Origin: Alphaproteobacteria bacterium
GTDB lineage: Bacteria > Pseudomonadota > Gammaproteobacteria > Burkholderiales > Burkholderiaceae_C
NCBI GenBank assembly: GCA_030054175.1
Contig: JASGCM010000002.1
Span: 124,001-188,000 of the forward strand
Direction of reading: 5' to 3'
Length of the DNA: 64,000 nt
The translations under genes and the position numbers were made by a program. The notes beneath the pieces were generated by a model. That model saw nothing but the letters and a program-made list of their open reading frames with translations. It was not told the origin of the DNA and made no database searches. Shown piece by piece: positions 1 to 14,892 of this stretch (position 1 is its first letter; every line of letters begins with the position of its first letter).

Positions 1-232
1 GCGCTACTCGCTGAGCCTGTGTCCCAAACAGGCCAAAGGTGTGACGGGCGTTCAAGGGACGGTCAAGGCCGAGCCCATGCAGCTGATCAACGGCAAGGAA
101 AAACTCACCCTGCGATTTGACTGCAAGCCCTGCGAAATGCATGTGGTAGGCAAGATCAAGCGCAGCGTCCTGAATGCGGTGCCTGAATCACCGGTCCGCT
201 TTTACAAAAAGCGCCCCACCACCGCGGCCTGA
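1..232 (+). CDS. 3' end of an unidentified gene
   Basis: The frame is open from the left edge to a TGA at 230-232, leaving 76 visible C-terminal residues. The visible part is basic and has a CKPCEMHV segment with two cysteines, followed by a Lys/Arg-rich tail ending KKRPTTAA. I do not recognise the family. A GTG at 41 could serve as a start, but the frame continues upstream without a stop, so the gene probably begins outside the window. It converges on purL with 5 bases between the stop codons. The reading frame is credible because no other frame explains this stretch; the function is unknown. Confidence 0.55.
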   Translation, partial: RYSLSLCPKQAKGVTGVQGTVKAEPMQLINGKEKLTLRFDCKPCEMHVVGKIKRSVLNAVPESPVRFYKKRPTTAA

Positions 233-237
233 GGCAT

Positions 238-3200
238 TCAGCCCACCCAGCGGCGGGCATTGCGCCATAACCGCATCCAGGGGCTGAACTCGCTGGCCGA
301 GCCAGGGGTCCAACTCATCTGAAGATGTCGGAACACCCGCTCTGGGTGCGGCATCATGGCCGTGAAACGACCATCGTCGGAGGCGACTGCTGTCAAACCC
401 CCAGGGCTGCCATTGGGATTGTGCGGGTAACGTTCAGTGGGCAGGCCGTGGCCGTCGACATAGCGCATCGCGGCCCGCACTCGGTTCGCGTCGCCTTGCA
501 GGCCAAAGTGCGCATAGCCCTCGCCATGCGACACCACGATCGGCAGAATGCTACCCGCCATCCCTTGCAGGAAGACGCTGGGCGAATCGAGCACTTCCAC
601 TTGTGACAAACGCGCTTCGAAGCGCTCGCTTTGGTTGGTGGTGAACCGGGGCCAAGCCTGTGCGCCCGGGATGATGGCGGCCAATTCGGCAAACATCTGA
701 CACCCATTGCAAACGCCCAGAGCAAAGGTGTCTGAGCGCTGGAAAAAGTCGCTGAACTGCTCACGCATGGCAGCATGAAAGGTGATGCTGCGCGCCCAAC
801 CCACACCAGCCCCTAAAGTATCGCCATAGCTGAAACCGCCGCAAGCCACCAGACCCTGAAAACCCTTCAGGTTGGTGCGACCCGATTGCAAGTCGCTCAT
901 GTGCACATCGTGCGACTCAAAACCCGCAATATGGAAGGCATAGGCCATCTCCAGGTGGGAATTCACGCCCTGCTCGCGCAGGACCGCGACTTTGGGCCGT
1001 GACAGGTTCAAGAACGGCGCAGCCACATCCTGGGTCGGATCGAAGCTGGGCTTGAACTGCAAACCGGGGTCATCGACCTGTCCGGCCACATCATGCTCGC
1101 TGTCGGCACAGGCCGGGTTGTCGCGCAACTGGCAAATCTTCCAACTGACACTGTCCCAGACCTGATGCAAATCGCGCAGCTCAGCGCTGAAGATTTCTTT
1201 GGCGTCTCGCCAAATGCTGACCTTGCCTTTGCCGGCGTTCAAGGCGGAAGATTCGGGTCGGGTCTTGCCCACATAGTGGCTGTGTTTGGACAAGCCGTGT
1301 TCGCGCAGCACCAGCATGGCTTCGTCGCGCTGGGCCGTGCGCACCTGCAAGACCACCCCCAACTCCTCGTTGAACAAAGCCCGTAGACTCAAGTCATCTC
1401 GGCGGACGCTGACCTGGCTCGCCCAATTCTTGCTGTCGCCGTATTCAGCGCGGCTGTCACCGATGCCGTCGCCCTCGGTGACCAACATGTCGATGTTCAA
1501 TGACACACCCACATGACCGGCAAAAGCCATTTCACAGGCGGTCGCCCACAGCCCCCCATCGCTGCGGTCGTGGTAGGCCAAGACCAAACCGCGCCGGCGC
1601 AACTCACTCAAGACATGGCTCAGGCGCAGCAGGCTGTCGGGTTCGTTGAGGTCGGGCACGGCATCGTGGAACTGGTGGCCTTGCTGGTTCAGCCATTGCT
1701 CCAAAATACTGCCGCCCATGCGCCGACGCCCCTGCCCCAAGTCCACCAGGACCAAAGTGGTGTCGGTCTCTTGGCCGTCAAGTTGTGGCGTCCAGGTGCC
1801 TCGCACATCGTCCATGCTGACAAAGCCGCTCACAATCAGGCTCACCGGCGACGTCACTTGGCGTCGTTGACCCTCACCAGACCATTGCGTTCGCATGGAC
1901 AGGCTGTCTTTGCCCACCGGAATCGAAATGCCCAATTGCGGGCACAGCTCCAAACCCACCGCTTTGACAGTCTCGTACAAAGCCGCATCTTCGCCCGGCT
2001 CACCGCAAGCGGCCATCCAATTGGCCGAGAGCTTGACACGCGACAACTCAATGGGTGCCGCCAACAAATTGGTGATGCACTCGGCCACCGCCATGCGGCC
2101 GCTGGCCGGGGCGTCAATGGACGCCAGGGGGGTGCGCTCGCCCATGGCCATGGCCTCGCCCGCCAATCCGGAAAAATCGGCCAGTGTCACCGCCACATCG
2201 CCCACCGGTACTTGCCATGGACCGACCATCTGGTCGCGATGCGTCAGACCACCAACGGTTCGGTCACCGATGGTGATCAAAAAACGCTTGGACGCGACCG
2301 TGGGATGCGACAACACGCCGATGCAAGCCTGCTGCAGTTCCACGCCAGTCAAATCGATTGGACGCAACTGTCGGGCCACACTTTGAACGTCTCGGTGCAT
2401 GCGTGGAGGCTTGCCCAGCAACACCTCCATCGGCATGTCCACCGGGTGTTCATTTCCGGGGTCTTCCAACCACAATCGGCGCTCGGTGGTGACCACGCCG
2501 ACCACGGCAAAAGGACAGCGCTCGCGGCGGCAGAAACCTTCAAACAAGGCCAAATCATCTGGAGCGATGGCCAGCACATAGCGCTCCTGACTTTCGTTGC
2601 ACCAAATTTCCTTGGGGGCCATGCCGGTTTCTTCCAAGGGCACTTGGCGCAAATTGAAATGAGCCCCCATGCCTGCATCGTTGACCAGTTCGGGAAAGGC
2701 GTTGGACAGACCGCCTGCGCCCACATCGTGAATGGCACGGATCGGGTTGGCTTCGCCCAAGGCCCAGCAATGGTTGATGACCTCTTGTGCCCGGCGTTCG
2801 ATTTCGGGGTTGCCACGCTGTACCGAGTCAAAATCGAGATCGGCCGCGTTGGCACCGCTGGCCAGCGAGCTGGCCGCGCCTCCGCCCATGCCGATTCGCA
2901 TGCCCGGTCCGCCGAGCTGTATCAGCAGAGTGCCTTCAGGCAAACCCAATTTATGGGTTTGTCCGGCATCGATCTGACCAAGGCCACCGGCAATCATGAT
3001 GGGCTTGTGGTAACCACGCTGCACGCCATCGACGGTTTGCTCGTACTCGCGGAAATAGCCGCAGAGGTTGGGACGACCGAATTCGTTGTTGAAAGCGGCC
3101 CCACCCAAGGGGCCTTCGATCATGATGTCGAGCGCACTGGCCATGTGGGCCGCCTTGCCGTCGGCCTGATCGGCCAAACCACCCCACAAGCGCGAGACGC

Positions 3201-4236
3201 TGAAACCCGTCAGTCCCGCTTTGGGGCGAGCGCCGCGACCAGTGGCCCCTTCGTCACGAATCTCGCCGCCAGCCCCGGTCGATGCACCGGGATGGGGCGA
3301 AATCGCGGTCGGGTGGTTGTGCGTTTCGACCTTCATCAACACATGGTGCACGGCTGATTCGGTCTGATATGGGGCGCCATCGCCTTGCGGACGGGCGACG
3401 AAGCGCTCGATGGCGCGTCCCTCCATGACAGAAGCATTATCGGCATAGGCCACCACGGTGTGCTGGGGTGTCACCTCATGGGTGTGCCGTATCATGCCAA
3501 ACAGCGTATCGGGCTGGGCCCGACCATCGATGGTGAATTGGGCGTTGAAAATCTTATGGCGGCAATGTTCGCTGTTGGCCTGGGCGAACATCATCAGTTC
3601 GACATCGTTCGGATTTCGCCCCAACTGTTGGAAAGCCTGTGCCAGATAGTCGATTTCGTCTTCGGCCAAGGCCAGACCCCAATCGAGGTTGGCCTGCTGT
3701 AAAGCCTCGACGCCCCGGTGCAACACATCGACCTTGGCCATGGGCTCGGCCTGACGGGGCTGGAAAATGCGCCAAACATGGTCGCGTTCGGACCACACCG
3801 ATTCGGTCATGCGGTCATGCAAACATTCAGCCACTTTGACCCACACGGGTTCATCGAGCTTGGGCTTGTGCCAGCCATTGAGTTCAATCCGGTACTCCAC
3901 GGCACGCTCGACGCGCTTTACGGGCAAACCGCAGTTGCGAGCAATGTCGGTGGCTTTGGATGCCCAAGGCGACAAGGTGCCCAGACGGGGGGTGACCCAC
4001 CAAGAGGCGACCGGTTTGGGCAACGGCTGGGGCGGTTCAGTGCCCTGCACCAGCAATCGCTGCATCCGGGCGACTTGTTCGGCAGTCGGTTCGGCGTCCC
4101 AACGGACAAGGAAGATGAACTGACCCGAGACCGCCGACACGGCGGCTTGCTGCGCTTGCAAACGGGTCAAAAGCTGTTGAGCCCGAAACGGGCCGAGGGC
4201 GCTCGCCCCCTCGATCAGGGTTTGGTGGGACGTCAC
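238..4236 (-). CDS. purL: Phosphoribosylformylglycinamidine synthase, single-chain type
   Basis: Converts FGAR to FGAM with glutamine and ATP, the fourth step of de novo IMP synthesis, in the cytoplasm. From the GTG at 4236 the protein is about 1332 residues, normal for the large proteobacterial PurL: FGAR-AT N-terminal domain, linker, two PurM-like halves and a C-terminal glutaminase. The glutaminase shows GVCNGCQ (nucleophile Cys about 1176) and MMPHPE (His about 1297, Glu about 1299). The frame stays open to 4410 but would then cover map. I chose the GTG because family homology begins just after it and because a TAGAAT hexamer lies exactly 7 bases upstream of it. It is divergent from map. 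Confidence 0.97.
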   Translation of the reverse strand: MTSHQTLIEGASALGPFRAQQLLTRLQAQQAAVSAVSGQFIFLVRWDAEPTAEQVARMQRLLVQGTEPPQPLPKPVASWWVTPRLGTLSPWASKATDIARNCGLPVKRVERAVEYRIELNGWHKPKLDEPVWVKVAECLHDRMTESVWSERDHVWRIFQPRQAEPMAKVDVLHRGVEALQQANLDWGLALAEDEIDYLAQAFQQLGRNPNDVELMMFAQANSEHCRHKIFNAQFTIDGRAQPDTLFGMIRHTHEVTPQHTVVAYADNASVMEGRAIERFVARPQGDGAPYQTESAVHHVLMKVETHNHPTAISPHPGASTGAGGEIRDEGATGRGARPKAGLTGFSVSRLWGGLADQADGKAAHMASALDIMIEGPLGGAAFNNEFGRPNLCGYFREYEQTVDGVQRGYHKPIMIAGGLGQIDAGQTHKLGLPEGTLLIQLGGPGMRIGMGGGAASSLASGANAADLDFDSVQRGNPEIERRAQEVINHCWALGEANPIRAIHDVGAGGLSNAFPELVNDAGMGAHFNLRQVPLEETGMAPKEIWCNESQERYVLAIAPDDLALFEGFCRRERCPFAVVGVVTTERRLWLEDPGNEHPVDMPMEVLLGKPPRMHRDVQSVARQLRPIDLTGVELQQACIGVLSHPTVASKRFLITIGDRTVGGLTHRDQMVGPWQVPVGDVAVTLADFSGLAGEAMAMGERTPLASIDAPASGRMAVAECITNLLAAPIELSRVKLSANWMAACGEPGEDAALYETVKAVGLELCPQLGISIPVGKDSLSMRTQWSGEGQRRQVTSPVSLIVSGFVSMDDVRGTWTPQLDGQETDTTLVLVDLGQGRRRMGGSILEQWLNQQGHQFHDAVPDLNEPDSLLRLSHVLSELRRRGLVLAYHDRSDGGLWATACEMAFAGHVGVSLNIDMLVTEGDGIGDSRAEYGDSKNWASQVSVRRDDLSLRALFNEELGVVLQVRTAQRDEAMLVLREHGLSKHSHYVGKTRPESSALNAGKGKVSIWRDAKEIFSAELRDLHQVWDSVSWKICQLRDNPACADSEHDVAGQVDDPGLQFKPSFDPTQDVAAPFLNLSRPKVAVLREQGVNSHLEMAYAFHIAGFESHDVHMSDLQSGRTNLKGFQGLVACGGFSYGDTLGAGVGWARSITFHAAMREQFSDFFQRSDTFALGVCNGCQMFAELAAIIPGAQAWPRFTTNQSERFEARLSQVEVLDSPSVFLQGMAGSILPIVVSHGEGYAHFGLQGDANRVRAAMRYVDGHGLPTERYPHNPNGSPGGLTAVASDDGRFTAMMPHPERVFRHLQMSWTPGSASEFSPWMRLWRNARRWVG

Positions 4237-4243
4237 CGGCAGG

Positions 4244-4249
4244 ATTCTA
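4244..4249 (-). promoter_or_regulatory. -10-like TAGAAT of purL
   Basis: TAGAAT ends 7 bases before the purL GTG, placing the expected transcription start at or next to the start codon. There is no Shine-Dalgarno sequence between them and no clear TTGACA upstream. This suggests a leaderless purL mRNA; it is inference from spacing. Confidence 0.4.
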
Positions 4250-4282
4250 ACGGGGCAGCTCACGGCAACTGTATACATGGGA

Positions 4283-4288
4283 GATAAT
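4283..4288 (+). promoter_or_regulatory. -10-like GATAAT of map
   Basis: GATAAT ends 6 bases before the map ATG at 4295. No purine-rich ribosome-binding site separates them and no good -35 is visible. Together with the purL hexamer on the opposite strand it forms a compact divergent promoter region. Confidence 0.4.
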
Positions 4289-4294
4289 TCATCC

Positions 4295-5107
4295 ATGTCG
4301 ATCCAAATCAAAGATGAACAAGGAATCGAGGGCATGCGGCTGGCCGGACGCCTGGCCTCTGAAGTGCTCGATTTCCTCGAACCCCATGTCAAACCGGGCA
4401 TCACCACCAACCAACTCGACCAGTTGGCGCATGACTACATGGTGAATGAGCAAAAAACCATCCCGGCTCCGCTGAACTACGCCCCCAATGGCTATAAGCC
4501 GTATCCTAAATCGATCTGCACCTCGATCAACCACCAGGTCTGCCATGGCATCCCCAGTGACAAAGCCCTGAAAAAGGGCGACATCGTCAACATTGACATC
4601 ACCGTCATCAAAGACGGCTGGCACGGCGACACCAGTCGCATGTTCGTCGTCGGTGAAGCATCCATTGCCGCTCGACGCCTGTGTCAACTGACCTTCGAAG
4701 CCATGTGGCACGGCATCATGCAAGTCAAGCCTGGGGCACATTTGGGCGACATCGGCTGGGCGATCCAGAAATTCGCCGAGAGCAACGGCTATTCGATCGT
4801 GCGCGAATTTTGTGGTCATGGCATCGGGCAAGGCTTCCATGAAGATCCGCAGGTTCTGCACTATGCTCGCCCTGGCACCCTCGATGAACTGGTACCCGGC
4901 ATGATTTTTACGATCGAACCAATGATCAACGCCGGTCGACGCGACATCAAGGAATTGGGCGATGGTTGGACCATCGTGACACGCGACCATTCGCTATCGG
5001 CCCAGTGGGAACACACCGTTTTGGTGACGCCCACTGGCTACGAAGTCTTGACCCTGAGCGAGGGCAGCCCCGCACTGCCCTCGTTCGTCACCACCACCTG
5101 CTGCTGA
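4295..5107 (+). CDS. map: Type I methionine aminopeptidase
   Basis: Removes the initiator methionine from nascent proteins in the cytoplasm. From the ATG at 4295 the protein has 270 residues, typical of bacterial type I enzymes. The five metal ligands are in place: Asp101 (NIDIT), Asp112 (HGDTS), His175 (CGHGIG), Glu208 (FTIEPM) and Glu239 (QWEH); His84 (CHGIP) is the usual substrate-contacting histidine. An in-frame ATG at 4277 would add six residues, but it precedes the GATAAT promoter-like hexamer and is unlikely to be used. glnD follows after 8 bases, so the two are probably co-transcribed. The C-terminus ends in an unusual CC pair. Confidence 0.97.
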   Translation: MSIQIKDEQGIEGMRLAGRLASEVLDFLEPHVKPGITTNQLDQLAHDYMVNEQKTIPAPLNYAPNGYKPYPKSICTSINHQVCHGIPSDKALKKGDIVNIDITVIKDGWHGDTSRMFVVGEASIAARRLCQLTFEAMWHGIMQVKPGAHLGDIGWAIQKFAESNGYSIVREFCGHGIGQGFHEDPQVLHYARPGTLDELVPGMIFTIEPMINAGRRDIKELGDGWTIVTRDHSLSAQWEHTVLVTPTGYEVLTLSEGSPALPSFVTTTCC

Positions 5108-5115
5108 CCTCCACC

Positions 5116-9849
<4,734 letters not shown>

Positions 9850-10911
9850 TCAGCTGAACAAACGACGGGCTTGCAGGCTGCCGGCGGACAGGTCGCGGGC
9901 GTCAAGGGTGTCATAGAGTTGCTGCAAGTCGCGCGAGATCGATTGCAAGGCGGTATCCGACAACGATTTGCCATCGTCATCGGTGATCGTACCGTCCATG
10001 GCACGCGCCAATTCACCGGCCACCTGGCACATGCGCGGGAAAGGCTCTTGGGACCGATCCACTTGAGGCACATCGAGCGTCAAGACCACCTTGCGGATGG
10101 CCGCCTGGGTCGGGTCATCGGCCAAAGCCGCTTGCGGGTCATAACTCAAACCCAAAATGGGCGGCAAGCCGACCTCGGGCGCAGCCACCACCATGCGCCC
10201 CGGGATGACGCCCGGCACAAAACCCAAGCGGGCGGCGTTTTGCTGTACGAAGCCGGGGCTCCAGGGCAGATCGCGGGCTCGCAGGGTAAAGCTGAGCTGG
10301 GCGTCGTGCTCGGTGGCGAATTGGTCGAGTTCGCGACCACGCGCGACCTCTTGCAGCATCTCAGGGAACTCGGGGGTGCCGTCCACGGCATCGGCGAAAT
10401 TCTGCGTCTTGACCACGTACTCAGAGAACTCGATCTCGTTCAGCGGACCCAGCCGATTGGCCAATTGCAAACCCGCCTGAAATGCACTGTAACGTTGCCC
10501 GACTCGGATCCCCTCCCACTCGCCAGTCTCTGCGTGCAGACCCTCGATGGTGAACAGTTTGGTGCCCACGCGCCGGGTGCTTGGCATGGCAGCCAAGGCG
10601 GCATCGCCACTGGCCGGCGACTCCAACTCGATCAGTGTCAGCACGTCGATCAAGGCGTCTTGGACCGAGGCTTTGCTCTGCTGAGGCACCAAGGGCGGCA
10701 TGTCGAAATCGTCATCCCTGCCCGTACCAATTGCAGGCAGACCTTCGACCTCGGCCACGGGCGCGTCAAACTCGGGCTCTCGAACGGCCTGGGATTCGGT
10801 GGGCTCGGCTTGTCGGGGGGTGTTCTTGCGTGAAGACCATGCGCTGTGAGCCACCAATCCAGCCAACACTACGCCACCGGCGATTGCCAAGGCCACTTGC
10901 AAAGTGCTCAT
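9850..10911 (-). CDS. zipA: ZipA-like cell division protein
   Basis: Probable FtsZ-binding membrane anchor of the division ring. The 353-residue protein has a single N-terminal membrane helix (about residues 5-22) followed by a short Arg/Lys stretch, an acidic Pro-rich linker to about residue 85, and a C-terminal part that I read as the divergent betaproteobacterial ZipA C-terminal domain. The assignment rests partly on position between smc and ligA, where the betaproteobacterial zipA homologue usually sits. GGAG upstream of the ATG at 10911 serves as ribosome-binding site. FtsZ binding is inferred. Confidence 0.8.
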   Translation of the reverse strand: MSTLQVALAIAGGVVLAGLVAHSAWSSRKNTPRQAEPTESQAVREPEFDAPVAEVEGLPAIGTGRDDDFDMPPLVPQQSKASVQDALIDVLTLIELESPASGDAALAAMPSTRRVGTKLFTIEGLHAETGEWEGIRVGQRYSAFQAGLQLANRLGPLNEIEFSEYVVKTQNFADAVDGTPEFPEMLQEVARGRELDQFATEHDAQLSFTLRARDLPWSPGFVQQNAARLGFVPGVIPGRMVVAAPEVGLPPILGLSYDPQAALADDPTQAAIRKVVLTLDVPQVDRSQEPFPRMCQVAGELARAMDGTITDDDGKSLSDTALQSISRDLQQLYDTLDARDLSAGSLQARRLFS

Positions 10912-10930
10912 CGCTTCTGTACTCCGTGCG

Positions 10931-13900
10931 TCAGTTGCTCTCGGCCATCGACACCGCTGATTCCATGTCGACCGCCACGATCCGGGAAACCCCCTGCTCT
11001 TGCATGGTCACGCCGATCAGCTGTTCGGCCATTTCCATGGCGATTTTGTTGTGGGAAATAAACAGGAACTGGGTTTCTTTGGCCATGCGGCTGACCAACT
11101 TGGCGTACCGCTCGGTGTTGGCATCGTCCAGCGGGGCATCGACCTCATCGAGCAAACAAAATGGCGCCGGATTGAGTTGGAAGATGGCTAACACCAGGGC
11201 AATCGCCGTCAGGGCTTTTTCACCGCCCGAGAGCAAATGGATGGTTTGATTTTTCTTGCCAGGGGGCTGGGCCATAACCTGCACACCCGAGTCCAGGATC
11301 TCCTCGCCCGTCATGACCAATTTGGCATTACCGCCCCCGAAAAGTTCGGGGAACATGCGACCAAAATGCTCATTGACCGTGCTGAAGGTACTGCCCAATA
11401 AATCGCGGGTTTCGGCATCGATTTTGTGGATGGCGTCTTCCAGGGTCTGCATGGCCTCGGTCAAATCGGCCATCTGTGCATCCAAGAAAGTTTTGCGCTC
11501 GCGTGCGCTGGCCAGTTCGTCCAGAGCCGCCAAGTTCACCGCGCCCAGGTTGGTGATCTCGCGCTGGATGCGATCAATTTCAGATTGCAGACCGGTCAGT
11601 CGCACGCCATGCTCGGTGATGCCCCGCTCAATCTTGGAAAGATCGGCCTGAGCGTCGCGCAAGAACTGATCGTATTGTTCCAAGCCCAGGCGAGCCGCTT
11701 GCTCTTTCAATTGCAGCTCGGTGATGCGTTGGCGCATGGGTTCGAGCTCGCGCTCAATCGTCAACCGACGCTCATCGCTGGCGCGCAGTTTGGCGGTCAG
11801 GTCCTCGTATTCGTTACGACGCGCGGCCAAGGCTTGTTCGCGCTCGGACTTGAACTCGAGAGCGGCTTGCAGTCCGGCCTGGGCGGCAGCATCGCTCAGG
11901 CGCGCCAACTCTTCTCTCAGGCGCGTCTCTTCATCGTCCATGCCGCTGAGCTGCTGCTGGGCCGTGTCTGCCGTGCGACGCAACTCGGACTCGCGGGCGG
12001 CTTGAGAGCGGCGAGCGAAATCAGCCTCTTGGGCCTCGCGCTCGATGGTCCGCACTTGCTCGCGACCATCATCCAGCCGACGTTGGGCGTCCATGACCTG
12101 CTCTTCCAATTGGGCATGGCGTTCCTGGCTGTCGGCCAACTGCATGTCCAGGCTCTCGAAACTGGCCTCGGCTTGCACGCGGCGCTCTTGCAAGTCATCG
12201 AGCAGGGCTTGGACTTCACTCAAGTCCGTGTCGAGTTGGCTGGCACGCTGGCGGGTCTGTTCGGCTTGCTGTGTGAGGCGATTGAACTCCAGCTCAAGTT
12301 CGTGCGACTGGGCCTGCAATTGCTGGGCGTCACGCCGGGCATTTTGCAATTGCTGGCTGGCCTCGACATAGGCGCTTTCGGCACGCGCCAAGGCCACGCG
12401 GGACTCCTCGTGAATCAGCGATTGAGCGCGGGTTTGCTTCTTCAGGTTTTCAATTTCCTGGGCCCGGGCCAACATGCCCGCCTGTTCGCTGTCCTGGGCA
12501 TAAAAATGCAGACCATGTCGGCTGACGGCATGCCCCTGAGCGGTAAAGATGACTTCGCCAGCTTGCAAATCGTTGCGGCTGGACAAAGCCTGATCCAAAT
12601 CGGTGGCGGTGAAGCACCCTTGAAGCCAGTCCTGCAACAGGCCTTGTAAACCGGCATCGCCCAACTGCAACAGATCGGCCAAGCGCGGCAAATTGGCGGG
12701 CCCATGCGCAGCGGGTGCGGCCGGAGGGGTGTAAAAAGACAGCTTGGCCGGCGGCGCGTCATGACCCAAAGACTTGACCATGTCGAGCCGACTCACCTCC
12801 AAAGAGTGCAGTCGCTCGCGCAGGGCCGATTCCAGCGCATTTTCCCAACCAGGCTGGATGTGTATCTTGTGCCACAGGGCTTGCAAGCCATCCAAGCCAT
12901 GTTTTTGCAGCCAAGGCTGAAGCTTGCCGTCGACCTTGAGTTTGTCTTGCAAGGCACGCAAGGCGTCGAGTCGGGCCGTCAAATCGGCCTGCCGAGCGCT
13001 TTCCTGATTGAGATTCTCTTGGGCGGCACGCCGTTGTTCATCCAACTCAGGGACTTCAGTTTCCAGATTTTGCCAGGCTTGGGTCGCCGCCTCGCTGCTG
13101 GTGCGGGCTTGCTCCCACTGGCTTTGTAATTGCTTCAGTCGGCTGTCGTCAGGGGACTGCAAGGCCAGTCGATCGGCATCCAGACGCTCCTTGCGTCCGG
13201 ACAACTGACGGCTTTGATCTTCAATGGCTCTCTGCTCACCGGCAAGCACCTGGATTTGCTGCTGTATTTCTTGAACCGAGGCGCGTTGCCCATTGGCCTT
13301 GTGCTGCGCCTGCGTGACGGCTTGCTCAAGCTGCGGCAAGTGTTGCTGGGCTTCTTCGGAACGGGCCTCCAACAAGGCGTGCTGCTCGGCCAAGCCTTCG
13401 GCGTTGGCCGCCAAATCGGCCAACTCTGCTTCACTGGCCGCGCGCTGATCGCTCCACATCTGGCGCTGAGCGCCCAATTGTTCCAACCTCACCTGGGCGC
13501 GCTGGCGTCCATCGACCACATAGCGGATTTCAGTCTTAAGCCGACCCACCTCGGCATTGGCCTCGTACATCAGACCTTGCGTCTGGTTGACTTGATCCCC
13601 AGCCGCATAGTGGGCTTGGCGGATGGTTTCCAACTCGGATTCGATGCGTCGCAACTCGGCGATGCGTCCTTCGAGGTCGGTCGCTGCTTGGGCCGCCTGG
13701 GTGGCCAAGGCCACCTGATCGGTTTCGGCCTCTTTGCGCTTGAGAAACCAAAGCTGTTGCTGTTTGAGTTGCACCTGTTTGTGCAAGGCATGGTAGTGCT
13801 GTGCGACCTCGGCTTGCTTTTCCAGCTTGTCTAGGTTGGCATTCAACTCTCGCAAAATGTCTTCGACCCGGGTCAGGTTTTCTCGGGTGTCGGTCAATCG

Positions 13901-14446
13901 GTTCTCGGTCTCGCGGCGGCGCTCTTTGTACTTCGAAACCCCGGCCGCCTCTTCCAGAAACAGGCGCAGTTCTTCGGGCTTGGATTCGATGATGCGGCTG
14001 ATGGTGCCTTGACCAATGATGGCGTATGCGCGTGGCCCCAGGCCAGTGCCTAAAAACACGTCTTGCACATCGCGCCGGCGCACCGGTTGGTTGTTGATGT
14101 AATAACTGCTGGAGCCATCTCGGGTCAACACCCGCTTAACGGCGATTTCTGTGTACTGGCTCCATTGACCACCCGCGCGGTGATCGGCGTTATCGAAGAC
14201 CAACTCGACACTGGAGCGGCTGGATGGTTTGCGGGTATTGGTGCCATTGAAGATGACGTCTTGCATGGACTCGCCACGCAACTCCCTGGCGCGACTCTCA
14301 CCCAGCACCCAACGCACCGCATCCATGATGTTGGACTTACCGCAACCATTGGGTCCAACCACCCCTACCAATTGCCCGGGCAACATGAAATTGGTCGGTT
14401 CGGCAAAAGATTTGAAGCCTGACAGTTTGATCGAGCTGAGACGCAC
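10931..14446 (-). CDS. smc: Chromosome partition protein SMC
   Basis: ATPase that organises and helps segregate the chromosome. The 1171-residue protein has the SMC architecture: N-terminal Walker A (GPNGCGKSN, residues 31-39), a long Gln/Ala/Glu-rich coiled coil, a hinge around residues 500-640, a second coiled coil, and a C-terminal head with the ABC signature LLSGGEKAL and Walker B FCLLDEVDAPLDD. The start codon is GTG at 14446, just before RLSSIKLSGFKSF, which is where family homology begins; AAGGA lies about 8 bases upstream. ScpA and ScpB are not in this window. A TATACAAT at 14459-14466 on the minus strand is a plausible -10. Confidence 0.97.
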   Translation of the reverse strand: MRLSSIKLSGFKSFAEPTNFMLPGQLVGVVGPNGCGKSNIMDAVRWVLGESRARELRGESMQDVIFNGTNTRKPSSRSSVELVFDNADHRAGGQWSQYTEIAVKRVLTRDGSSSYYINNQPVRRRDVQDVFLGTGLGPRAYAIIGQGTISRIIESKPEELRLFLEEAAGVSKYKERRRETENRLTDTRENLTRVEDILRELNANLDKLEKQAEVAQHYHALHKQVQLKQQQLWFLKRKEAETDQVALATQAAQAATDLEGRIAELRRIESELETIRQAHYAAGDQVNQTQGLMYEANAEVGRLKTEIRYVVDGRQRAQVRLEQLGAQRQMWSDQRAASEAELADLAANAEGLAEQHALLEARSEEAQQHLPQLEQAVTQAQHKANGQRASVQEIQQQIQVLAGEQRAIEDQSRQLSGRKERLDADRLALQSPDDSRLKQLQSQWEQARTSSEAATQAWQNLETEVPELDEQRRAAQENLNQESARQADLTARLDALRALQDKLKVDGKLQPWLQKHGLDGLQALWHKIHIQPGWENALESALRERLHSLEVSRLDMVKSLGHDAPPAKLSFYTPPAAPAAHGPANLPRLADLLQLGDAGLQGLLQDWLQGCFTATDLDQALSSRNDLQAGEVIFTAQGHAVSRHGLHFYAQDSEQAGMLARAQEIENLKKQTRAQSLIHEESRVALARAESAYVEASQQLQNARRDAQQLQAQSHELELEFNRLTQQAEQTRQRASQLDTDLSEVQALLDDLQERRVQAEASFESLDMQLADSQERHAQLEEQVMDAQRRLDDGREQVRTIEREAQEADFARRSQAARESELRRTADTAQQQLSGMDDEETRLREELARLSDAAAQAGLQAALEFKSEREQALAARRNEYEDLTAKLRASDERRLTIERELEPMRQRITELQLKEQAARLGLEQYDQFLRDAQADLSKIERGITEHGVRLTGLQSEIDRIQREITNLGAVNLAALDELASARERKTFLDAQMADLTEAMQTLEDAIHKIDAETRDLLGSTFSTVNEHFGRMFPELFGGGNAKLVMTGEEILDSGVQVMAQPPGKKNQTIHLLSGGEKALTAIALVLAIFQLNPAPFCLLDEVDAPLDDANTERYAKLVSRMAKETQFLFISHNKIAMEMAEQLIGVTMQEQGVSRIVAVDMESAVSMAESN

Positions 14447-14511
14447 CGGCGATCCTTAATTGTATACCAAAGAATTCATGGCTGTGGGGGTTTGGACCCA
14501 CTCGCAGGGGA

Positions 14512-14874
14512 TTAACTATACCTTTGAAGCCAGGTGCGAATTTCGGTCAGCCATTCATCCAGAGGGGCAACCAAGGCAGCGGCCAAGTCCAGTCCCAGGG
14601 CTTGATCGCCCTGGCGGCATGCGTCATCGGCCCCCGCGATGCGTTGCCACAGATCGGGTTGGGCAAACATGCCGGCCATGCCCTTGATCGCATGCAAGAC
14701 CGGATGCAGGTGGATCACGTCCACCTGATCTGACAAGCTTTTCTTCAGTTCCGTCGTCTGGCCAAACAAGTCAGCCGCCAGGGTGCGCACCAGAGGTGGC
14801 AAGTCCGACTCGTCCAGCGCATAGTCGCTCAGGCGCTGGAGATCGCAATGGGAAGTGTCGTTGCGTTGGTTCAC
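14512..14874 (-). CDS. HPt (histidine phosphotransfer) domain protein
   Basis: A 120-residue all-helical protein that appears to be a stand-alone histidine phosphotransfer domain. The key feature is LHAIKGMAGMF with His61 followed by Lys64-Gly65, matching the HxxKG core of HPt domains. No receiver or kinase gene is adjacent, so its phosphorelay partners are unknown. The best start is GTG at 14874, which lies exactly 7 bases after a TATTAT hexamer and only 18 bases from the divergent dapC start. There is no ribosome-binding site. It is followed by smc after 65 bases. Confidence 0.7.
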   Translation of the reverse strand: MNQRNDTSHCDLQRLSDYALDESDLPPLVRTLAADLFGQTTELKKSLSDQVDVIHLHPVLHAIKGMAGMFAQPDLWQRIAGADDACRQGDQALGLDLAAALVAPLDEWLTEIRTWLQRYS

Positions 14875-14880
14875 ACCATG

Positions 14881-14887
14881 GATAATA
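14881..14887. promoter_or_regulatory. Overlapping divergent -10 elements of dapC and the HPt gene
   Basis: On the plus strand GATAAT (14881-14886) ends 6 bases before the dapC ATG. On the minus strand TATTAT (14887-14882) ends 7 bases before the HPt GTG. The two hexamers share five base pairs, so one short AT-rich core could fire in both directions, giving two leaderless transcripts. A TTGCGT lies 14 bases upstream of the plus-strand hexamer, shorter than the normal 17. Confidence 0.4.
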
Positions 14888-14892
14888 ACCCT

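Noticed and set aside
1513-3357. Long open plus-strand frame of about 614 codons opposite purL
   Set aside because: It lies wholly inside the well-supported purL gene, has no recognisable domain and no ribosome-binding site; its openness follows from purL codon use.
4237-4410. Longer purL start on the minus strand
   Set aside because: The extra 58 residues are not PurL-like and are antisense to map.
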